In this document: one piece after another, positions 33,319 through 41,329 of the stretch
Numbering within the stretch: the stretch's first letter is position 1
Layout of the letters: the number at the start of each line of letters is the position of its first letter
DNA from: Mycolicibacterium mageritense
Lineage (GTDB): Bacteria > Actinomycetota > Actinomycetes > Mycobacteriales > Mycobacteriaceae
Direction of reading: 5' to 3'
Assembly: GCF_010727475.1 (NCBI RefSeq)
Contig: NZ_AP022567.1
Coordinates: forward strand, 186,001-250,000
DNA length: 64,000 bases
Notes under the pieces: model-generated
Told to the model about the DNA's origin: nothing
Seen by the model: the letters and a program-made list of their open reading frames with translations, nothing else
Databases searched by the model: none
Made by a program: the position numbers and the translations under genes

Positions 33319-34398
33319 CTAGACCAGACCGAGTTCGGCAACGACCGCCACGGGATCCACCGGAACGGCGGTGACTGCGGGCATGCCCTTCAGCGCAGTG
33401 TCCGGATCCTTGAGGCCGTTGCCGGTGACCGTACACACCACGGTCGAACCACGCTCGACCCAGCCGTCCTCGATCGACTTGAGCAGACCGGCGATGCTCG
33501 CCGCCGACGCCGGCTCCACGAACACGCCCTCGGCCCGCGCCACCAGGTGGTAGGCCGCGAGGATCTCTTCGTCGGTGGCCGCCAGGAAACGTCCGTTGGA
33601 CTGCTGCTGGGCCTCCACGGCCGAGTTCCACGAGGCAGGCGACCCGATCCGGATCGCGGTCGCGATGGTCTCGGGTTCCTTGACCGGCTCGCCGAGCACC
33701 AGCGGCGCCGCGCCCGCGGCCTGGGTGCCCAGCATGCGGGGCAGCCGATCGGACAGGCCGTCGCGGTGGTACTCGGTGTAGCCCTTCCAGTACGCGGTGA
33801 TGTTGCCCGCGTTGCCGACCGGCAGCGAGTGCACGTCGGGCGCGGTGCCGAGTGCGTCGACGATCTCGAACGCGGCGGTCTTCTGCCCCTCGATGCGGTA
33901 GGGGTTAACCGAGTTCACCAGCGCGATCGTCGGGAAGTCGGCGGTCATCTTGCGCGCGAGTTCCAGACAGTCGTCGAAGTTGCCGTCGATCTGAATGATC
34001 TTGGCGCCGTGCATGACCGCCTGGGCGAGCTTGCCCATCGCGATCTTGCCCTGCGGGATGAGCACCGCGCAGGTGATCCCGGCGCGCGCGGCATATGCGG
34101 CGGCCGACGCCGACGTGTTGCCGGTCGAGGCGCACAGCACCGCCTGCTGGCCGCGGGCCACTGATTCGGTGACGGCGACGGTCATGCCGCGGTCCTTGAA
34201 CGACCCGGTCGGGTTGAGCCCTTCGACCTTCAAATGCACTGTGCAGCCGGTGTGTTCGCTCAGCCTCTTGGCGTGGATGAGCGGGGTGCCGCCTTCGAGC
34301 AGGGTGACGGTCGTCCAGTCGTCACCGATCGGCAGCCGATCGCGATAGGCCTCGATCAGGCCCGGCCACGGCCGGTGCACCGCCTGTGCTGAACTCAT
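33319..34398 (-). CDS. thrC: Threonine synthase
   Basis: The 359-residue PLP enzyme has the cofactor lysine in NPTGSFKDRGMTVAV and the phosphate-binding SLPVGNAGN. It converts phosphohomoserine to threonine. Its ATG overlaps the hom stop as ATGA. Confidence 0.97.
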   Translation of the reverse strand: MSSAQAVHRPWPGLIEAYRDRLPIGDDWTTVTLLEGGTPLIHAKRLSEHTGCTVHLKVEGLNPTGSFKDRGMTVAVTESVARGQQAVLCASTGNTSASAAAYAARAGITCAVLIPQGKIAMGKLAQAVMHGAKIIQIDGNFDDCLELARKMTADFPTIALVNSVNPYRIEGQKTAAFEIVDALGTAPDVHSLPVGNAGNITAYWKGYTEYHRDGLSDRLPRMLGTQAAGAAPLVLGEPVKEPETIATAIRIGSPASWNSAVEAQQQSNGRFLAATDEEILAAYHLVARAEGVFVEPASAASIAGLLKSIEDGWVERGSTVVCTVTGNGLKDPDTALKGMPAVTAVPVDPVAVVAELGLV

Positions 34399-35714
34399 AC
34401 GTCTGTCCCTTCCATACGAAGCACGCTGTTGATGGTCAGCACCACGTCGAGATCGGCCAGCGCCTCGACAGTCTCCGACAGCGCCGCGTCGGTGGCCTGG
34501 TGGGTCACCACGACGATGCGGGCCCCGCACGGCTGGCCACCTTCGTCGACCATGCCTTCCTGGCGCACCTCGGCGATGCTGACCTCACGCTTACTGAATT
34601 CCGCTGCCACCGCGGACAACACGCCCGGGCGGTCCGCGACGTTCATGTTGACGTAGTAGCGAGTGGGGATGAACCCGATCGGGGCGATCTTGAGCTTGGC
34701 GTACTTCGACTCGCGCGGCCCGCGGCCGCCCTGCACCCGGTTACGCGCGGCCATCACCACGTCACCCATCACCGCGGACGCGGTCGGAGCGCCGCCGGCA
34801 CCCTGGCCGTAGAACATCAGCCGGCCGGCCGCCTCGGCCTCGACCACGACGGCGTTGAACGCCCCGTTGACCGCGGCCAGCGGATGGGTCAACGGGACCA
34901 GTGCGGGGTACACCCGCGCCGAAACCCGTTGCTTGCCTTCGTCGGTGGTGAGCCGCTCGCAGATCGCCAACAGTTTGATGGTGCAGCCCAACGCGCGCGC
35001 CGAGGCGAAGTCCTCGGCGCTGACCTTGGTGATGCCTTCGCGGTACACGTCGTCGGCGGTGACCCTGGTGTGGAACGCGATCGACGCCAGGATCGCGGCC
35101 TTGGCCGCGGCGTCGTACCCCTCCACGTCGGCGGTCGGATCGGCCTCGGCGTAGCCGAGCGCGCTCGCGTCGGCCAGCGCCGCGGTGTAATCCGCACCGG
35201 TGCTGTCCATCTCGGAGAGGATGTAGTTGGTGGTGCCGTTGACGATGCCTGCCACGCGCAGCACCGAATCCCCGGCCAGCGACTGGGTAAGCGGGCGGAT
35301 CACCGGGATGGCGCCGGCCACCGCGGCCTCGAAATACAGGTCGACGCGGGCTTTTTCGGCGGCCTGGGCCAGCTCGCCGGTCGATTGCGCCATGAGGGCC
35401 TTGTTGGCCGTGATCACCGACTTGCCCTGCTCCAGCGCGGCCAGGATGGCCTTGCGGGCCGGCTCGACCGGGCCCATCACCTCGACCACGATGTCCACGT
35501 CGTCGCGGCGCACCAACGCGTCGATGTCGTCGGTCAGCAGGTCGGCGGGCACGCCGCGATCGTCGGACACGCGGCGCACGCCGACGCCACGCAGCTCAAG
35601 CGGAGCGCCGATGCGGGCCGCGAGGTCCGGCGCGCTCTCGGTGATGATCCGCACGACCTCACTGCCGACATTGCCCAAACCCAATACCGCTACGCCGATG
35701 GGCTTCTCACTCAT
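34395..35714 (-). CDS. hom: Homoserine dehydrogenase
   Basis: The 439-residue enzyme has an NAD(P)-binding GLGNVGSEV, the substrate block AAVAGAIPVIRPL and GIVNGTTNYIL, and a C-terminal ACT domain (NVADRPGVLSAVAAEF) that gives threonine feedback control. The ATG overlaps the lysA stop by four bases. Confidence 0.97.
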   Translation of the reverse strand: MSEKPIGVAVLGLGNVGSEVVRIITESAPDLAARIGAPLELRGVGVRRVSDDRGVPADLLTDDIDALVRRDDVDIVVEVMGPVEPARKAILAALEQGKSVITANKALMAQSTGELAQAAEKARVDLYFEAAVAGAIPVIRPLTQSLAGDSVLRVAGIVNGTTNYILSEMDSTGADYTAALADASALGYAEADPTADVEGYDAAAKAAILASIAFHTRVTADDVYREGITKVSAEDFASARALGCTIKLLAICERLTTDEGKQRVSARVYPALVPLTHPLAAVNGAFNAVVVEAEAAGRLMFYGQGAGGAPTASAVMGDVVMAARNRVQGGRGPRESKYAKLKIAPIGFIPTRYYVNMNVADRPGVLSAVAAEFSKREVSIAEVRQEGMVDEGGQPCGARIVVVTHQATDAALSETVEALADLDVVLTINSVLRMEGTDV

Positions 35715-37135
35715 TGGCCTGCCACCTCCAAACTCAGTAGGTCGTCGACGGTCTCCCGTCGCAAGATCAGTCGTGCGTTGCCGTCGCGGACGGCCACCAC
35801 AGCGGGGCGGCACAACAGGTTGTACCGGCTCGACATCGAATAGCAGTACGCGCCGGTCGCTGCCACGCCGAGCAGGTCGCCGGGGGCGATGTCGTCGGAC
35901 ACCCAGGTGTCGCGCACGACGATGTCGCCGCTCTCACAGTGCTTTCCGACGATACGTGCGAGCGCAGGCGGCGCGTCACTGACCCGCGACACCAGGCGCG
36001 CGTCGTACTCCGCGGCGTACAGCGAGGTGCGGATGTTGTCGCTCATGCCGCCGTCGACACTGACGTAGCGCCGGTGGGCGGTGGGGCTGACGGCCACGTC
36101 TTTGACCGTGCCGACCTCGTACAGCGTTATGGTGCCCGGCCCGGCGATCGCGCGGCCCGGCTCGACCACGAGCTTGGGCGCGGGCAGCCCGACTGCGGCC
36201 GACTCCGACCTGACGATGTTCAGCAGCTTGTCGGCCAGGTCTTGCATCGGCGGCGGGTCATCCTGCGGCAGATAGGAAATGCCCAGTCCACCACCGAGAT
36301 CGACGATCGACATCTGCGAGGTCTTCTCGACCCCGAATTCCGCGACCACGTCACGCAGCAGGCCGATGACGCGGTGGGCCGCGACCTCGAAACCGTCCAC
36401 GTCGAAGATCTGCGAGCCGATGTGGCTGTGCAGGCCGACCAGACGCAGGTTGTCGGTGGCGAATACGCGCCGCACGGCGTCCATCGCGGCACCGGTGACC
36501 AGGGACAGCCCGAACTTCTGATCCTCGTGGGCGGTGGAGATGAACTCGTGGGTGTGCGCCTCGACCCCGACCGTGACCCGCACCAGCACGTCCTGGACGA
36601 CGCCGGCCTCGCCTGCGATGGCATCGAGCCGTTCGATCTCGATCATGGAGTCCAGCACCACGTGGCCGACGCCCGCCTTGACCGCGGTGGTGAGCTCGCT
36701 GATCGACTTGTTGTTGCCGTGCAACGTGATTCGTTCCGGCGGGAAGCCGGCGTGCAGCGCCACGGCCAGTTCACCGCCGGTCGCGACGTCGAGCGCGAGC
36801 CCTTCCTCGTCGACCCAGCGCGCGATCTCACTGCACAGGAACGCCTTCGCGGCGTAGTGCACGTACTCGCCGCCCCCGAATGCCGCGGCGATGTCGCGGC
36901 AGCGCGACCGGAAGTCGTCCTCGTCGATCACGAACAACGGAGTCCCGAACTGCGCCGCGAGGTCCGTCACCGTCACACCGGCGATCGACACCACACCGTC
37001 TGTTCCGCGAACCAGGTTGCGCGGCCACACATTCGGGGCCAGCAGCAGGATCTCGTCGGGCCCGGACGGCTTTGCGGGCGCGCCGGGGTGGTGGATTTCC
37101 TCGGCGTGGCGAGGACCGGCGGGGTGCGCGTTCAC
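35711..37135 (-). CDS. lysA: Diaminopimelate decarboxylase
   Basis: The 474-residue PLP enzyme has the cofactor lysine in VHYAAKAFL, the HIGSQIFD block, the GGGLGISY loop, and the ESGDIVVRDTWV C-terminal motif with its Cys neighbour. It makes lysine from meso-diaminopimelate. The GTG at 37135 overlaps the argS stop, so argS-lysA-hom-thrC-thrB form one coupled operon. Confidence 0.96.
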   Translation of the reverse strand: MNAHPAGPRHAEEIHHPGAPAKPSGPDEILLLAPNVWPRNLVRGTDGVVSIAGVTVTDLAAQFGTPLFVIDEDDFRSRCRDIAAAFGGGEYVHYAAKAFLCSEIARWVDEEGLALDVATGGELAVALHAGFPPERITLHGNNKSISELTTAVKAGVGHVVLDSMIEIERLDAIAGEAGVVQDVLVRVTVGVEAHTHEFISTAHEDQKFGLSLVTGAAMDAVRRVFATDNLRLVGLHSHIGSQIFDVDGFEVAAHRVIGLLRDVVAEFGVEKTSQMSIVDLGGGLGISYLPQDDPPPMQDLADKLLNIVRSESAAVGLPAPKLVVEPGRAIAGPGTITLYEVGTVKDVAVSPTAHRRYVSVDGGMSDNIRTSLYAAEYDARLVSRVSDAPPALARIVGKHCESGDIVVRDTWVSDDIAPGDLLGVAATGAYCYSMSSRYNLLCRPAVVAVRDGNARLILRRETVDDLLSLEVAGQ

Positions 37136-38784
37136 ATCCGCTCCGGGGCGCTGACGCCGAGGATCGCCAGACCGTTGGCGATGACCTGACGCGTCGCGTC
37201 GCACAGCGCGAGCCGTGCAGCGTTGAGCTCACTCGGGTCTTCGTCGCCCTGCGGCAGCACCCGGCAGGCGTCGTAGAACCGGTGGTAGTCACCGGCCAGA
37301 TCCTCCAGGTACCGGCACACGCGGTGCGGCTCACGCAGCGCCGCAGCGGCTTTGAGCACGCGAGGGAACTCGCCCAGGTTGCGGATCAGCGTGCCCTCTT
37401 TGTCGTGCGTGAGCAGGTCCAGGTGCGCGGTGTCGGCCGTGACGCCGAGGTCGGCGGCGTTACGGGCCAGCGCCGACAACCGCGCGTGGGCGTATTGCAC
37501 GTAGTAGACCGGGTTTTCGTTGGACGCGCTCGACCACAAAGCCAGGTCGATGTCGATCGGGGTGTCCACCGACGAGCGGATCAGCGAGTACCTGGCGGCG
37601 TCGACTCCGATGGCCTCGACCAGATCGTCGAGCGTGATGACGGTGCCGGCGCGCTTGCTCATCCGGACGGGCTGCCCGTCGCGGACCAGGTTGACCATCT
37701 GCCCGATCAGCACCTCGACGGTGTTCGGGTCGTCGCCGAGCGCCGACGCGGCCGCCTTGAGCCGGGCGATGTAGCCGTGGTGGTCGGCGCCGAGCATGTA
37801 GATGCACAGGTCGAAGCCACGCTGACGCTTGTCCAGGTAGTAGGCGAGGTCGCCCGCGATGTAAGCCGGGTTGCCGTCGCTCTTGATGACGACGCGGTCC
37901 TTGTCGTCACCGAACTCGGTGGTGCGCAACCAGGTTGCGCCGTCCTTCTCGTAGATGTTGCCCGTCTGGCGAAGCTTCGCGATGGCCTGCTCGACACGCC
38001 CCGACGTGTGCATCGAGTCCTCGTGCGTGTACACGTCAAAGTCGGTGCCGAACTCGTGCAGGGATTCCTTGATGTGCGTGAACATCAGGTCCACGCCGAC
38101 CTCGCGGAACGCCTCCTGCTGCTGATCGGCGGGCAGGCTCAGCGCGTCGGGCCGCTGGGCCAGCACGGCCGCGGCGATGTCGTTGATGTAGGTGCCCGCG
38201 TAGCCGTCCTCAGGCGTCGGCTCACCCTTGGCCGCCGCGACCAGCGACCGGGCGAACCGGTCGATCTGGGCGCCGTGGTCGTTGAAGTAGTACTCACGCG
38301 TCACGCCGGCGCCCTGCGTGGCGAGCAGCCGGCCCAGCGCGTCTCCCACCGCGGCCCAACGGGTGCCCCCGATGTGGATGGGCCCGGTGGGATTGGCCGA
38401 GACGAACTCGAGATTGATCTTTTCGCCGCCCAGCTCAGTGGAGTTTCCGTAGCCCGCGCCCGCGCTCAGCACGTTGGTGACGATGACGCCCTGCGCCGAC
38501 GCCTCGATGCGCAGGTTGACGAACCCGGGGCCCGCGACATCGGCCCCGGCGATCCCATCGGCGCTGCTCAGCGCGGTGGCCAGCCAGCCGGCGAGCTCGC
38601 GCGGGTTCACACCCACCAACTTGGCGAGCTGCAGCGCAAGGTTGGTGGCGTAGTCGCCGTGCTCGGGGTTGCGCGGACGCTCGACCGTGACAGTGTCGGG
38701 CAACGCGGCGGTGTCCAGGGCATGCTCGGTCAGCACCGCGGCGGCAGTGGCCTTGAGCAGGTCGGCAAGGTCGGCGGGGGTCAC
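37132..38784 (-). CDS. argS: Arginyl-tRNA synthetase
   Basis: The 550-residue class I enzyme has the HIGH-type motif in ANPTGPIHIGGTRWA, a KMSKS-like MSKRAGTV, and the C-terminal anticodon-binding helices ending in VIANGLAILGVSAPERM. Immediately upstream on the other strand is a tRNA-Arg gene, the cognate substrate and the insertion site of the mobile element. Confidence 0.97.
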   Translation of the reverse strand: MTPADLADLLKATAAAVLTEHALDTAALPDTVTVERPRNPEHGDYATNLALQLAKLVGVNPRELAGWLATALSSADGIAGADVAGPGFVNLRIEASAQGVIVTNVLSAGAGYGNSTELGGEKINLEFVSANPTGPIHIGGTRWAAVGDALGRLLATQGAGVTREYYFNDHGAQIDRFARSLVAAAKGEPTPEDGYAGTYINDIAAAVLAQRPDALSLPADQQQEAFREVGVDLMFTHIKESLHEFGTDFDVYTHEDSMHTSGRVEQAIAKLRQTGNIYEKDGATWLRTTEFGDDKDRVVIKSDGNPAYIAGDLAYYLDKRQRGFDLCIYMLGADHHGYIARLKAAASALGDDPNTVEVLIGQMVNLVRDGQPVRMSKRAGTVITLDDLVEAIGVDAARYSLIRSSVDTPIDIDLALWSSASNENPVYYVQYAHARLSALARNAADLGVTADTAHLDLLTHDKEGTLIRNLGEFPRVLKAAAALREPHRVCRYLEDLAGDYHRFYDACRVLPQGDEDPSELNAARLALCDATRQVIANGLAILGVSAPERM

Positions 38785-38887
38785 GAGGGTCCATCCTATG
38801 GGCTGAGGTCTGCTCCCCCGAATCCGTATTCCGCTTCCGATGCGCTACGCTATCCACGCCCAATCGGTGCAGCTGATTTCAGCGAGC

Positions 38888-38963
38888 GCCCCCGTAGCTC
38901 AGGGGATAGAGCGTCTGCCTCCGGAGCAGAAGGCCGCAGGTTCGAATCCTGCCGGGGGCACCA
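38888..38963 (+). tRNA. tRNA-Arg (anticodon CCG), host of the attL site
   Basis: The 76-nt sequence folds as a cloverleaf. The acceptor arms are GCCCCCG and CGGGGGC, the D arm includes AGCTCAGGGGATAGAGC, the anticodon loop is CTCCGGA with anticodon CCG reading CGG codons, and the T arm is GCAGG-TTCGAAT-CCTGC. CCA is encoded at 38961-38963. The last 27 bases of the tRNA body, from 38934, and the first C of CCA belong to the 28-bp att core, so the element restores the gene after integration. Confidence 0.95.
38934..38961 (+). repeat. attL core, 28-bp direct repeat inside tRNA-Arg
   Basis: Identical over 28 bases to 51298-51325. It starts CCGCAGGTTCGAATCCTGCC and runs through the acceptor stem to the first C of CCA. 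The flanking bases differ on both sides, which defines the ends of the repeat. Confidence 0.93.
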
Positions 38964-39379
38964 CGTCTGACCTGGTAAAACAGGGTTTCACGCGGTGACC
39001 TACCTATCCGTTACCCATGCCTCACCGGTTTGCGGTGCCCGATTCTGTTTGCTGGCGCTGCGCTGCCGGTCGCGCGCCAGCCGCCCCGCTGCCCTGCTGA
39101 CTGCCCGCCGATCTTGCGGCCAGCATCGGCCCCAATCCGCGCCAGCGAGCGGCCCCGAGCTGGCCGACCGGCGACACACCACCACGCACCAACCCGCCCT
39201 GGCGGGGTGTCAACAATGGCGCATTTCGTGCTGTCTCGCATTGTCTCGCGCATATCGCGAATCATGCTAATGTCGTATTCATAGAGGGCTTCTGCCGCTC
39301 GGCCCACCAAGCGAGCGCGCCATTGCCGTTCTGTTCGGCCACACCACCGAAAAGCTTGGGCCGATGAAAGGCGCTCATT
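38964..39379. promoter_or_regulatory. Left end of the element: integrase arm site and regulatory repeats
   Basis: No gene is supported here. It holds an arm-type site at 39001-39020, a palindrome CCCGCC-CT-GGCGGG at 39193-39206, and two copies of TGTCTCGC exactly 10 bases apart (39232-39239, 39242-39249), followed by the near-palindrome TCGCGCATATCGCGA. The in-phase repeats suggest a protein-binding site for the excisionase-like gene at 39380. Confidence 0.55.
39001..39020 (+). repeat. Arm-type site 1 (left)
   Basis: TACCTATCCGTTACCCATGC, itself made of two TACCYA half-sites. It matches 48772-48791 with one difference and 51166-51185 with four. It lies 39 bases inside the attL core. Confidence 0.65.
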
Positions 39380-39592
39380 GTGGCAATGGCAAAAACTCAG
39401 ACGAAACCCAAAACCGCCGATTTGATTTCGACTACAGAAACCGCTAAGCGGCTCGGCGTCACTTCGAACATGGTTCGCACACTGGTAGCCGATGGCCATC
39501 TGATCGGTTACAGGATCGGCAGAGTTGTTCGAATCGACAGCGATTCGATCGAATCGTTTCTTGCGAAAAACCGGATGGGCGGACATCAATGA
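39380..39592 (+). CDS. Excisionase-like MerR/AlpA-type DNA-binding protein
   Basis: The 70-residue protein has a winged HTH of the excisionase family: LISTTETAKRLGVTSNMVRTLVADGHLIGYRIGRVVRIDSDSIESFL. The GTG at 39380 follows AAAGG by ten bases and an ATG two codons later is an alternative. Its place beside attL, opposite the integrase at attR, fits a recombination directionality factor, but the same fold is used for transcription control. A second paralogue is at 42757. Confidence 0.75.
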   Translation: MAMAKTQTKPKTADLISTTETAKRLGVTSNMVRTLVADGHLIGYRIGRVVRIDSDSIESFLAKNRMGGHQ

Positions 39593-39649
39593 GAGACCGC
39601 CGACATCGGTTCACGCTCGCTGGACGCGCGGGAGAATAGACTGGCAGAT

Positions 39650-40540
39650 GTGCCAGGAACCGACGCCAACACGGCGAACGACGATCCGAACTACCGAAAC
39701 CCGAAGTGCTACGTAAACACCTATGGCGGATGCTCGCGCAAGATCTCTGGTGAGCACTTCATCACCCATAGCATCATCAAGCTGTACAGCTTCGGCGACG
39801 ACGATGTGACGGTCAAGCACGACAACGGGCGCGGAATCCGCGAGTTCGTATCTCCGAAGAAGTTCGTAACCAACATCCTGTGCACAAATCACAACACCGC
39901 CCTTCACAACGCCGACGATGCCGCTCTGGAGGTTGCGAAGTTCCTTTTCAATATCTCCACTACCTACAAGTGCGGAACCGGGCAATGGGGCGATCCCGCC
40001 GAAATCACTGTTTCCGGCGACGACTTCCAAGTGTGGGTGCTGAAACTGCTTCTCAACCACGTGATGGGCAAGGCGTTCCCCCATCAACGAGACGAATCGG
40101 TGAATCCGTTCCCGCCGGAATGCGTCGATCTTCTGCTTGGTCGCGTTATGTGGCCGAACGACCAAGGGCTTTGCGTCGCGGGTGATCCATCCAACAAAGA
40201 TCTTATGCTGAACGACTTCGGCAGCTTCGAAGACATCATTTCGCACCACGTTTCGTTTCGGCCGTTTATCTTCGGCGACCACATCGTGGGTCGCGGCGGC
40301 GAGGTCGCAGGCGGAATCGTCAACCTGAATGGCGTGGGCTTCGGCATGACTGTCGTCAACACCGGGCGAAGCGATGCGGCCACGTTCAACGCACAACCCG
40401 GCAACCCGTTGCGGGGTTCTGTTCTACGTCCGAGGTCGATTGCTTGGAAGCTCGATGGAGTCGAAAAGCGGATCAACTTCACTTGGTCGGACATCTGGAA
40501 CCACGAACCGGTGACGTACACCATCAAAGTTCGCGGCTAG
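39650..40540 (+). CDS. HNH-like zinc-cysteine protein of unknown role (possible cargo nuclease)
   Basis: The 296-residue protein has an N-terminal pattern like a treble-clef HNH: Cys20 and Cys28 in CYVNTYGGCSRKISGEHF, with Glu35-His36 after it, and Cys78 with His81-Asn82 in NILCTNHNTALHNADDAA. The spacing resembles a widespread family of uncharacterised HNH proteins. The rest, residues 90-296, has no motif I recognise and is rich in aromatic residues and glycine. Its location between the excisionase-like gene and the convergent capsid operon is typical of a cargo slot in satellites, so a defence or packaging-nuclease role is possible. The start is a GTG without a close ribosome site. Confidence 0.6.
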   Translation: MPGTDANTANDDPNYRNPKCYVNTYGGCSRKISGEHFITHSIIKLYSFGDDDVTVKHDNGRGIREFVSPKKFVTNILCTNHNTALHNADDAALEVAKFLFNISTTYKCGTGQWGDPAEITVSGDDFQVWVLKLLLNHVMGKAFPHQRDESVNPFPPECVDLLLGRVMWPNDQGLCVAGDPSNKDLMLNDFGSFEDIISHHVSFRPFIFGDHIVGRGGEVAGGIVNLNGVGFGMTVVNTGRSDAATFNAQPGNPLRGSVLRPRSIAWKLDGVEKRINFTWSDIWNHEPVTYTIKVRG

Positions 40541-40670
40541 CCGGGACGGGTCGGCGTGACGGGCCGATTCTGGCCGTTTCGGGGATTGCGCCACGGGCGC
40601 ACGGTCTGCCCGTAACGCATCGGGCCGGGTTGCAGCGGATACGGCGGTTCGGCGGGCCGGTAAGTGTCGC

Positions 40671-40922
40671 TCAATGTGCGATCTTCCGGCCCGCTGTGAC
40701 ACCGACGTAGTACCGACCCTTGCCCCTGCGGGGTTTGAGTTCCACACCGGCGCGAAAACCGGCGTACTGACCGCCAGGACCAACGCGACCAACGCGCACG
40801 TTCTGACGAACCGACCCGCGAACGACGCGCGTCGGCAGCGACCGTTTGACCCGCGTTGACCGGCTCGCCGTAGAGGCAAACTGACCCTTGCGGTTGCGCT
40901 TGTAGGTGCGACGTTTCGCCAT
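40671..40922 (-). CDS. 83-residue basic protein at the end of the capsid operon
   Basis: The product starts MAKRRTYKRNRKGQFAST and is strongly basic (many Arg, Lys) with glycine-rich turns (VGRVGPGGQYAGFRAGVEL) and GRYYVGVTAG near the end. Its ATG begins two bases after the stop of the 22-residue gene, so translation is coupled. The charge and the position after the capsid gene suggest a virion protein that binds DNA or decorates the head. I know no family for it. Confidence 0.6.
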   Translation of the reverse strand: MAKRRTYKRNRKGQFASTASRSTRVKRSLPTRVVRGSVRQNVRVGRVGPGGQYAGFRAGVELKPRRGKGRYYVGVTAGRKIAH

Positions 40923-40924
40923 CG

Positions 40925-40993
40925 TTAGCGCTTCTTGGTGAATCGACCGGACTTGCTGCGCGGTCGGCGTTTGCCTTTGCCCTTTTTCGCCAT
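40925..40993 (-). CDS. 22-residue Lys/Arg-rich microprotein in the capsid operon
   Basis: The frame is MAKKGKGKRRPRSKSGRFTKKR, preceded by GGGAGGAACGACGAC, the strongest ribosome site in the operon. It resembles the first residues of the next gene (both have a K-x-G-R/Q-F turn), so the two may be related or one may lead translation of the other. Over half of its residues are basic. Confidence 0.55.
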   Translation of the reverse strand: MAKKGKGKRRPRSKSGRFTKKR

Positions 40994-41033
40994 GTCGTCG
41001 TTCCTCCCAGATCGTCGGTTCGTGGGGCCGGTG

Positions 41034-41273
41034 TCAGTCGGCCAGGCGGGGCCGAGGTCGGCCAGCGTGCGGACGCGCCGACGTGACTTCGACCGGTGGT
41101 GGGGCCGAGTTGCGCCGATGGTCGCGATTGACCAACGGCGCAACGTCGTCGCGGTTGAGCGCTCGCCCCGGTCCGTACTCCGAAGCGCCGAAACGGTCAC
41201 CGCGCGATTTCGCGTCGTGCATCGCGTCGATGAGCTCTTGCGTTGCATTGGCGCGCGCGTTATCGAAAACCAT
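41034..41273 (-). CDS. 79-residue protein after the capsid gene
   Basis: The frame starts MVFDNARANATQELIDAMHDAKSR and ends in a basic Pro/Arg-rich tail. It lies 56 bases after the capsid stop and 40 before the 22-residue gene, all in one direction. The N-terminal half looks like a helix. The ribosome site is weak (TAGGTAA). No family is recognised and the call rests on operon position. Confidence 0.4.
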   Translation of the reverse strand: MVFDNARANATQELIDAMHDAKSRGDRFGASEYGPGRALNRDDVAPLVNRDHRRNSAPPPVEVTSARPHAGRPRPRLAD

Positions 41274-41329
41274 TGCGGTTACCTACTTTCAGCGATTCGC
41301 AGACCGCGACCGTTGCGCCGGATCACCGC

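Noticed and set aside
38995..39589. Open frames on both strands between attL and the excisionase-like gene
   Set aside because: No ribosome sites or family-like sequence. The stretch is better explained by binding sites.
40925..41248. 107-residue frame that contains the 22-residue gene
   Set aside because: The strong ribosome site is directly in front of the short frame and the upstream part overlaps the 79-residue gene in another frame.
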